A stretch of 64,000 nucleotides of DNA from Anastrepha obliqua (taxonomy: Eukaryota; Arthropoda; Insecta; Diptera; Tephritidae): NCBI RefSeq assembly GCF_027943255.1, contig NC_072896.1, forward strand, positions 38,776,501 through 38,840,500. The letters are read 5' to 3'. Positions 57,110-64,000 of the stretch are shown here, piece by piece. The position numbers were made by a program, and so were the translations under genes. A model generated the notes under the pieces. That model ran no database searches, had not been told where the DNA came from, and saw only the letters and a list, made by a program, of their open reading frames with translations. Numbering within the stretch: the stretch's first letter is position 1; every line of letters begins with the position of its first letter.

Positions 57110-57690
57110 CAGAAACAATCGTTGCTGTGCACTAATTGATAAAACAAGATTGTTATGTGGCATATCGCAAGATAGAAGCATCCGTGAGCATTAGTGCGAA
57201 AAGCAATCATTCAATATTGATTGAACATTTGGTCGCAAAGAAGACGTGTTCTCGTTGGATACCGCATAATTGGACAATTGGTCAAAAAAGCGACTCGTGT
57301 CGATTGGTGTACAGAAAAGTTGAAGAAATTCAGCCGCGGCGGTTCGAAGCACCCTTGTGGCATCGTCATATAAGACAAATCATTGATTAATGGATGTGAG
57401 CCGCAAACAACAAACAGCAATCAGGCTTAACACAACACAAATTATTCGCGGAAGAAGCATCTCAAGGCAAATGGTCGAATAGTAGCCTGTTTTTGGGGAA
57501 AACCTGGTAATGTCGCAACTATATCAGAAATTTAAGACAGTAATTTGTGAGAGGTACACGATCACTTATTTGCCAGAAGTTTCCGGAGAATTAAAGGAAA
57601 CCAACTGCTGAAGATGGATTATCCTTCACCAAGACAATTTCAGCTCTCACGTATCAGCTTACACCAAGAATGATAGAAACGAGATTGCGC
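57110..57690 (+). pseudogene. mariner relic, N-terminal and middle part (family M1)
   Basis: VAYRKIEASVSISAKSNHSI, HLVAKKTCSRWIPHNWTI and, after a deletion, HLKANGRIVACFWGKPGNVA, HQDNFSSHVSAYTKN (second catalytic Asp) run over several frames. It stops just before the motif with which the relic at 60120 begins. Confidence 0.72.
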
Positions 57691-57859
57691 CCTATCAGAG
57701 AGTGCGTGACGTCACATTAGCTTAGTTATATAGTACATTTGCGCTTCGCACTAAATTTTGTGCTTTTTTAGTGTTTGATTTCTTTTTTATAATTTAAAGC
57801 TACCGAAACGGTATGTTAAAAAAATGTATTATTAAACAAAATAAGGTTAAAAAAAGTCA

Positions 57860-58815
57860 CCCTGAGAAGATTTTAGTGCTAATGAAAATTTGTTGATCCT
57901 TATAAAATTTGATATTTTCAAGGTCCAAATTTAATGTTTTGCTCCTTTTAAGGTTATGCAAGAATACTAAATGTTCTTCTCTTATATTATCGCCTTCAAA
58001 GTACTCCCCATCAGGAGGCGGATAGCACTGAGCACTCTGTGAGTGTCCTATCGTTGCTAGAGCAAGGCTACGAGTTTTGGGTTCCGATGTCATGAGACTG
58101 AGTAATATTCGTTCTCTAAAACTGGAGGATATTTACAGATTTGTCAAAGAATCTGGAACATACTCACAGTACTAACTATCTCTATCTCTGTCTATATTCT
58201 TTCCTATCTCTTTCTCTAATACTTTTCTCCTTCCCTCCTTGACTATCTACCCCCTTTCCAAAGCTCTAAATACAATGGGCCTTTTAGCCTGAGTAATTTA
58301 GAAGCCGCCAAATCTCAATTTCACTCCCCATCAACTGCAACGCACTTATGCCAGCGTTTGATTCCGCTCTCGAAGCATTTCTGGAAATGGAACTGTTTTG
58401 GGTAGAGCCACCCGTCTTCGATATTTCCATTACTTTCTTTTGGCTGTGAAAATGCGTTCTCTGTAGCGGTTTTTTTGACTCGACCAAACAAACGAAAACA
58501 ATCGGAAGGAGCCGCAACATAATGCACATCTTTAACTGTAATGCCCTGAACGAATCTATAAGTAATGTTGAGAGCCTCTGCCAGCTTTAAGATGGTTAAG
58601 TTGCGGTTATTATTAAACTTTTCTTTCATTACGTTCTTCATCCTCGATCGACTCACGACCTCTTCTGAAGCGTGTCATTACCGAAACAGTTTCCATCATT
58701 GAAGTCATTTTTAATGCAAATACAAACTCGCTGTTGCAAATTTAAATCCCTTTAATTGCCCCAGTTCACTTAGAACGTTACCTGGAGGTTGTTCGGAGAA
58801 CTTTTTGATCAAGGT
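57860..58815 (-). pseudogene. mariner relic, internally deleted and later interrupted
   Basis: The minus strand starts with a terminal-repeat-like CTTGATCAAAAAGTTCTCCG (near 58815), then MTSMMETVSVMTRFRRGRES (58710-58650), ILKLAEALNITYRFVQGIT, a junction, APSDCFRLFGRVKKTATENA (third catalytic Asp region) and FQKCFESGIKRWHKCVAVDG. The final residues EYFEGDNI continue only after a 309-bp insert (58014-58322). The catalytic middle is deleted. The terminal repeat is shared with the relics at 9.4 and 63.6 kb. Confidence 0.8.
58014..58322. mobile_element. 309-bp insert with perfect 11-bp target duplication
   Basis: ACTCCCCATCA occurs at 58003-58013 and 58323-58333, and removal of the insert with one copy restores VAVDGEYFEGDN of the mariner exactly. 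The insert has no inverted ends, includes a pyrimidine-rich stretch (58170-58260, CTATCTCTATCTCTGTC) and no coding frame. The length and lack of inverted ends favour a retroposed non-LTR 3' fragment or SINE. Family unknown. Confidence 0.88.
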
Positions 58816-58854
58816 GGCAAGCATATATAAAATAGTATATGAAGTGAAGTAGTG

Positions 58855-59065
58855 AGATCTCAACGTTTTTTCGTTTTATTTCGATGAAGAAATTAAGGTA
58901 GATGTAAATGTTCCGGAAATAGTTCCACACACTTTTCTGGGTAATTGTTCAAATTCCAGTATGACTCAAGGATTGAAATGATTTCATAAACATTTTCGAC
59001 AGCATTTTGCCTACCAGAGCGTTTTTACCACCATTTTAGAAAAAAGTTTATCTTGCTTCAATAGT
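58855..59065 (-). pseudogene. mariner helix-turn-helix relic (irritans-like)
   Basis: The minus strand shows RSGRQNAVENVYEIISILES and YPESVWNYFRNIYI, the counterpart of IVENINKIMEIV...IIWNYLYRN at 28035-28335. Small isolated remnant. Confidence 0.5.
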
Positions 59066-59091
59066 ATTGCTTTCTGCACCTTTCCCCAATA

Positions 59092-59636
59092 AAGGGTTTT
59101 CCAACAAGAGTTGTTATTTTGATATTCAAAGAAAAATCCTATTTTTTGATATAAATGATGTTTATTTCATTATAAAAAGGAAGGTATGCCGTTAATAGTG
59201 GAAAAGAACATCAGGTAAATGACCACCACGACCACGTTTACAGGACAATATCCTTTTCATGAAATTTTCCGTAAACGAATTGCAAAGTGGCTGCCCTATG
59301 TCTTCGATAACCTCACGAATTCCACCTTGAATCGACCCTGGGCTGTTGGCGTAGACCTTCTCTTTCACGTGGCCCCAAAGAAAAAAGTCACAAGGTGTTA
59401 AATCACAAGATCTCGGCGGCAAATTGTGATCACCTCTTCGAGAGATAACACGGTCCGGAAACTTTTCCCGTAAAAGATTAATGGTTTCGTTGCTTGCGTG
59501 GCACGTAGCGCCGTCTTGTTGAAAATAAACGTTGTCCAGATCAATACCATCCAATTCCGGCCATAAAAAATCATTAATCATCCATTAATCATCCGCAATC
59601 CATTCACCAATAGCACCTGTTATTGGAAAACCCTTT
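59092..59636 (-). mobile_element. DD41D mariner-type element, N-terminal part deleted
   Basis: The ends read AAGGGTTTTCCAACAAGAGT and, reversed, AAGGGTTTTCCAATAACAGG, with TA adjoining (59090-59091; 59637-59638). On the minus strand a 129-codon frame is open: NDFLWPELDGIDLDNVYFQQ, DGATCH (second catalytic Asp), REKFPDRVISRRGDHNLPPR, SCDLTPCDFFLWGHVKEKVY (third Asp) and GRGGHLPDVLFHY at the end. Forty-one residues separate the two Asp residues, the spacing of 'rosa'-type elements. It belongs to another family than 20289 and 39869. The first catalytic Asp and the DNA-binding domain are deleted. Confidence 0.88.
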
Positions 59637-59639
59637 TAA

Positions 59640-60119
59640 AAAAACGCACATTTTAAAGACAATTTGTCATGCATACAAAGTTCTTTAAGTAATTAGTTCA
59701 ATAGAAATTTGGTATTTTATTTTCTTTAAATGGGCATTTGAGGGCGTTTTTATATCCAAACTAGGCAACACTGTAGTAGCGAGAGAGAGATTTGAATGCT
59801 GAAAGGAGAAGAACACCAACAATAACCGCAATCGCGGGCAATGCGACCAGATGTTAAAAAAATTAAGGTAAATAAAATTGAGTGAATTATTCAACTATTT
59901 TTTAAAAAATGTTCACAAAACTATAAACATTACATTTTAATTAGAACAGGCTAGAAAAATGTCCGGAGAAAAAAACTAAAACTCCGAGATCACACCAAAA
60001 AAAAAAAATGCTAAATCAAGTTAGGCAAATGGCAATCTGGCCATACTGGTGCTAATACGACGTCACTCATTATCAAATTCGCTGAGAGCATAGTAACGGT
60101 ACCACGATAGGAGCCATTT
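59640..60119. other. No gene seen
   Basis: AT-rich, no motif. Confidence 0.4.
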
Positions 60120-60385
60120 CATTATTTCTGCCATCATGGGCCCTCAAAAAATTGAATTAATGGATCACAGCTCTGATTTGACACCTCATAAGTGCTTTTT
60201 ATTCCCGAACATCTCGAACGACGTCAACACTTTTCAACGCCCGAAGAAGCTGTTGAAGCATTCAAATAGTTCGTTTTTGAGATGTCAGTTTCTGAGCGGC
60301 AAAAATGCGTTGAAAATTGATTCAAGCGAATGCAGAATTCTATTGAGAATTCTAATCCAAGGAGAATACTTTGAAAAACAATAAA
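60120..60385 (+). pseudogene. mariner relic, C-terminal part (family M1)
   Basis: An 82-codon open frame reads KIELMDHSSDLTPHKCFLFP (third catalytic Asp changed, PND to PHK), FQRPKKLLKH and ILIQGEYFEKQ at the stop. It continues where 57110-57690 leaves off, so the two may be halves of one old insertion. Confidence 0.7.
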
Positions 60386-60884
60386 GCTATTTTTTAATTA
60401 TTGGTTTACTATGTTTCTATTATATGGCGCAAAATTTAAAGTGCAAACCTCGTATTGAGGTATCTATGGCAAATAACAAATTAATTGTATACAACTTTTA
60501 TTATGTGATTATCAAAATTAGATACCTTTAGTTAGTTATTCACGTTATACAGTTAACAAATTCAACAGTCATTTCATACCCATCACTGGTTTTAACACCA
60601 GTAGCCCTTATGCTGATATACTTATTTACCTGTAAATAGAAAAACAAAATTGTGAGTTTAGTATAATTATAAAAGTCCAATAAAAACTATAATTCCAACT
60701 AAACTGTGACATAAAATAAACATAAAAACTAGTTACTGAGTTTTTTTAAAAGAAAGATTGCATTTTTATCAACTTATGTAGCATAATTCTTTTATTGACT
60801 GTTGATCTTTTTTAAATTAAATTTGATAGTAGGAAATGGGTAATGGTATAGTTAATGTCTTATAGTTATAGGCACAAAACCAAG
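60386..60884. other. No gene seen
   Basis: AT-rich. Confidence 0.4.
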
Positions 60885-61070
60885 CATCGAATTTTGCTTT
60901 TGAATAACTTTTTTACAAAATTAAAAAATCATAAATTTGCGTGATGGAAACCTTTCTTTTGACCAATACGCGCTCCACCGCTTGCCTCTTTTTGCATACT
61001 GCAGCTGCCTGATTCACAAGCACACAAATTATATACCTGTCGATGGGGTGAGTCATTTCGTGCCACTTTA
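60885..61070 (-). mobile_element. CAAGGTGGC-family MITE, diverged
   Basis: ATAACTTTTTTACAAAAT, GCATACTGCAGCTGCCTGAT and GGTGAGTCATTTCGTGCCAC match the family in reverse orientation. The terminal bases are eroded. Confidence 0.6.
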
Positions 61071-61509
61071 TATTTCAAACAAAAGCAGTATTGCATGAAA
61101 TTTTTATTGTAGCATAAATGCATAATGAAGGTATTCGACTAAAACTGATGAAAGGATGTGTTTCGTTGATCCACAGATAAGCGTAAAGTGAACTCTGCTC
61201 TATTCAGATAAACGTAAAATGAACTCCGCTCTTTTCAGGCCATTTTTATATTTTTATTTTATACAATGCATTTATACTCGTACAGTGAATTTGAATTTCA
61301 GTTTCATTGTAAATATCACAATATTAAAAATACGCAAACCGCAAGCCACTTTTGTGTGTATGTCGCATTAATAGCCAGGCCATCAAAGGATAAGGCCTAA
61401 TACTATATTATTATCGCTGGCGTTAATGAATTTAAGCCTATACTTAGAAGAACGATTGCATTACACTAGCTGTTCATTTTGTAAATATACGTATGTATGT
61501 ATATACATA
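61071..61509. other. No gene seen; TATG repeat at the edge
   Basis: A duplicated motif, AGATAAGCGTAAAGTGAACT / AGATAAACGTAAAATGAACT, at 61175 and 61207. GTATGTATGTATATACATAC adjoins the mariner end. Confidence 0.5.
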
Positions 61510-62040
61510 CAGGGTTTGATTGAAAAGTAATGAGCCTTATTTTTTTAATCAGTTTTATTAAACCTTTTGGCTTATACAACTAATATTCTTCAAAATAGGA
61601 TCCTTGAGCGTCAATACACCGCTGGTAGCAGTCCTTCCACTGCAGGAAACATTTTTTAAACTCATCCGCCGGAATCGCGTTCAATTCGGCTGTCACAGTT
61701 TTTTGGATCGCCTCGATGGAGTCGAAACACCTCCCTTTCAGCTTTCTTTTCAGGCGCGGGAACAAGAAGAAGTCCGGAGGGGACAGATCTGCGCTGTAGG
61801 GAGGGTGGGGAAGCACCGGAACCCCCATCCTGGCCAATGCAGAGGTGCAGAGGAAGGCGGTGAGCGCCGGCGCATTGTCGTGATGAAGGGTCGACGTCCT
61901 CCCGGCCTTCCTTGAACGACTTGTGGGCACTGGACAGAGATTGGTCCCCGTAAGCCTCCTTGAATGGTTTCGGAACTCGTTTTGTTTAGCTTTATGCAAA
62001 ATTTGATTGAGTTACGTTGCTCCATTGCTAAATTTTGTGT
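61510..62040 (-). mobile_element. mariner DD34D element, internally deleted, one end missing
   Basis: The left end CAGGGTTTGATTGAAAAGTA follows TA (61508-61509). On the minus strand the first residues MEQRNSIKFCIKLNKTSSET (about 62023-61962) join directly to LHHDNAPALTAFLCTSALAR (second catalytic Asp), YSADLSPPDFFLFPRLKRKL (third, 34 residues later) and a complete C-terminus CIDAQGSYFEEY ending at 61580. Everything from the second helix-turn-helix to the first Asp is deleted. The C-terminal 100 codons are uninterrupted, so it is fairly young. The expected right end near 62040 is not visible. Confidence 0.85.
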
Positions 62041-62079
62041 TTTGAACGGGATTTCGTGTGCCGAAAATGGGTGTCGTTG

Positions 62080-62370
62080 AAAATGTTGCATATGGCGGGT
62101 GTGCTTTATCAAAAACACGCGGGTGGTATACGGCTTTTTCAACGGATGAAAACGTCCACAAAGTCAAAGGAGGTAGCTCGTGACCTTAGCGTGTCTCACG
62201 AATCCATTCGCAACATTTTGCACCATCAATTGGGCATGCGATGCGTGGCTGCTCGACTCGTTCTAAGAGAGTTGAATTTCTTTCATATACCGTTAGCATC
62301 TGATTTTCCAAAACATTACGAAGTTGTTCCCTTCTTAGGACGAAATATCAAAGATCCTTGCATCTAAAGG
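62080..62370 (+). pseudogene. mariner helix-turn-helix relic
   Basis: VARDLSVSHESIRNILHHQL with GMRCVAARLVLRELNFF (about 62175-62285) is the second helix-turn-helix and linker of a mariner transposase, preceded by DENVHKVK in another frame. It lies head to head with the previous element. No catalytic part. Confidence 0.72.
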
Positions 62371-63603
62371 AAAAAGGATACTTCTCACTTGCTTTTACGG
62401 AAAAAAAGAAAAAACTTGCATAAATCAAGTGTATAAAGACTTGAAATATAGTTCCGAAATGTTTGTCATAAATATGCTTTTACAAAGCTGGCTCCAAGTT
62501 AGCGTGACCATATGCCCCCTTCGAGAAAGAAACTCCGCCTTTGAGCGAATCCTAACTCCCATAACCTTCTATTGACCTTCGAAGTACCATTACATTTCTA
62601 TGATTATTTGAACGAAAAGCCCGATTTGCTAAAGAAAATTTCATCGCAGCACTCTCTTGATTGCTTTGACATCGCCCTCTTTTGATGAAAAAAATTCGAT
62701 TCAGCTTTCATAAAATTTTTTAATAAACATTTATTTGAAATAAAAGATATTTTGTTTCCACATTAAATTTGCTTAATAATTTTTTTTTTTTTTTTGCATA
62801 CTATTTGAATAAAATAGAAATTTATCTTATTTTATTTATTTCACTCTTTTTACTAAAACAAAAAAAAAAACAAATCACACGCTACTCTAAGTAAAAAATT
62901 TTGAAATCCCAATTAATAAGTGAATAAACTTAACAGATATTTATTTAGAATTTTACAAAAATTATTTTAAATCCTAGGGACGCATGCAGTTTGCACGAAA
63001 GGTGAAATCTCCCACTCCTTTCACATGCGTCCATCAAAAGAATACGTCCGTCCACCCAGTGACCCGCATTTGTGTGCATTCAAGCATTTACAGCAAAGTA
63101 AAACTCATAGCAGAAAACCGTTGCTGTAATTTTTCTTCCATCAGAAGTTGGAGTTTGCAGGAAGAAAAAATGCCAGAAGCGCTGTAGAATTGCTTCAAGA
63201 AGATATTGAAAAATGAAAAATATTGCACTCAGCACGGCCTGTTGCGAGGACGTACTTAACGAGAAACTGAAAGAAAAGCAAAGTTATGGAATAACAGTGA
63301 ACTCAAATTGCAGGAAGAAAGCAAATTCATGTTTGATATGGCTGCATGATTGTGAAATAAGCGAACAGAGTAACGGTACACGGTAAATTTACCATGTCAT
63401 GTAATTTGTTTTACTGAAAATAAGCTTTTCTGTGGCGTGTTGCAATTAGTTTGACACCTTTGAAAAAATTACCAAGCCGAGTACAACCGAAGAATTACGA
63501 ACTGTTGGAGTGAATTCCATTGCTTTTTAGTAAACATATCAAGAAAGCAGTCAGATACTTGAACTGCAGTATATAGGTATATATTTTTTCTTTCAAACAG
63601 AAG
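62371..63603. other. No gene seen
   Basis: Very AT-rich to 62950, then mixed. No supported coding region. Confidence 0.45.
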
Positions 63604-64000
63604 CTCACCTTGGTCAAAAAGTTTTCGGAACAACCGCCAGGTGGTGCTCTAAGTGAATTCATTTGAGTTCTCTTCTTCTTTGTTTTTTCTTAGGTTGCCA
63701 CATCTGTGTTAATATTCCGAGAAAAACGACATCGCTTTCAGTCGAAAAAGGAAGCGATGCTCACGACAGATGGATGAATTAAAACGGTACTGTACACCAC
63801 GAATTTTTTCACTATGAAACGTTCACGTGAAGCAATGCGCCAAAACAGAAATTATTTGAGAGAAAATAACTTCAGAATTTTGCGCAACGATAACGCATCG
63901 CCGCACAGTGCCATCATTTCACGGGTGATGACCAAGAACGAAACGAATACCTTCCAACGGCCAACGACTTGACCTCAAAGGCTAGCTGCAATTTTTTTCT
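63604..64000 (+). mobile_element. mariner relic, cut by the window end
   Basis: CTTGGTCAAAAAGTTTTCGG (near 63612) matches the terminal repeat of the relics at 9.4 and 58.8 kb. GTACTGTACACCACGAATTT (63787) equals 8992-9011. The frame then reads REAMRQNRNYLRENNFRILR, NDNASPHSAIISR (second catalytic Asp). The N-terminal half is deleted between terminal repeat and VHHEF. The element continues beyond position 64000. Confidence 0.75.

Overview
The window is repeat-dominated nuclear DNA from a higher dipteran, most likely a tephritid fruit fly or close relative (inference). The base composition is AT-rich, with scattered ACAT/TATG microsatellites. There are many decayed mariner relics, including the DD41D type known from Ceratitis ('rosa'), several non-LTR retrotransposon families, and a tRNA-headed SINE of a kind I associate with tephritid genomes. 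I see no convincing host exon, no rRNA, no functional tRNA and no CRISPR. Apart from one intact transposase gene, the coding signal is mobile-element protein in various states of decay, so this looks like intergenic or long-intron sequence.

Left part (1-15.2 kb): an old Tc1/mariner-superfamily gene (about 1.3-4.7 kb) has been split twice, first by a ~0.7 kb non-autonomous DNA element (1764-2469) and then by a 1.76 kb Mutator-like element (2772-4533). The latter has GGG-ended termini built from AAAATTCTGC arrays, a perfect 9-bp target duplication and a FLYWCH-type transposase gene whose middle is deleted. RNase H-bearing non-LTR fragments follow at 5.6, 7.4 and 11.8 kb, with a mariner relic at 9 kb and TA-flanked MITEs.

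Middle part (15.2-30.5 kb): the best-preserved gene is a 344-aa Tc1-like DD34E transposase (15740-16774) in a 1628-bp element with inverted repeats carrying internal direct repeats and a TA duplication. It sits inside a Jockey-type reverse transcriptase on the opposite strand. Further right are an internally deleted DD41D element, a TTAA-flanked 757-bp element, a nearly complete but frameshifted Mos1-like mariner (24498-25736), a second type of reverse transcriptase (28.9-29.9 kb) and a SINE with a 10-bp duplication.

Right part (30.5-64 kb): a second copy of the deleted DD41D element (39869-40249) shares its deletion with the first. Other contents are three more copies of the LOA-like RNase H family (34.6, 41.5, 48.2 kb), a Jockey fragment (46.4 kb), a SINE with a 12-bp duplication (47394-47714), a long reverse transcriptase relic (52.0-53.7 kb) joined to a foreign RNase H tail, and a crowded mariner cluster at 57-64 kb. 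That cluster includes one relic interrupted by a 309-bp insert with an 11-bp duplication. The window ends inside another mariner relic.

The elements do not form an operon or pathway. Their relation is historical: nesting order gives relative ages, and several non-autonomous elements (SINEs, MITEs, deleted DD41D, deleted MULE) would have depended on enzymes supplied elsewhere in the genome.
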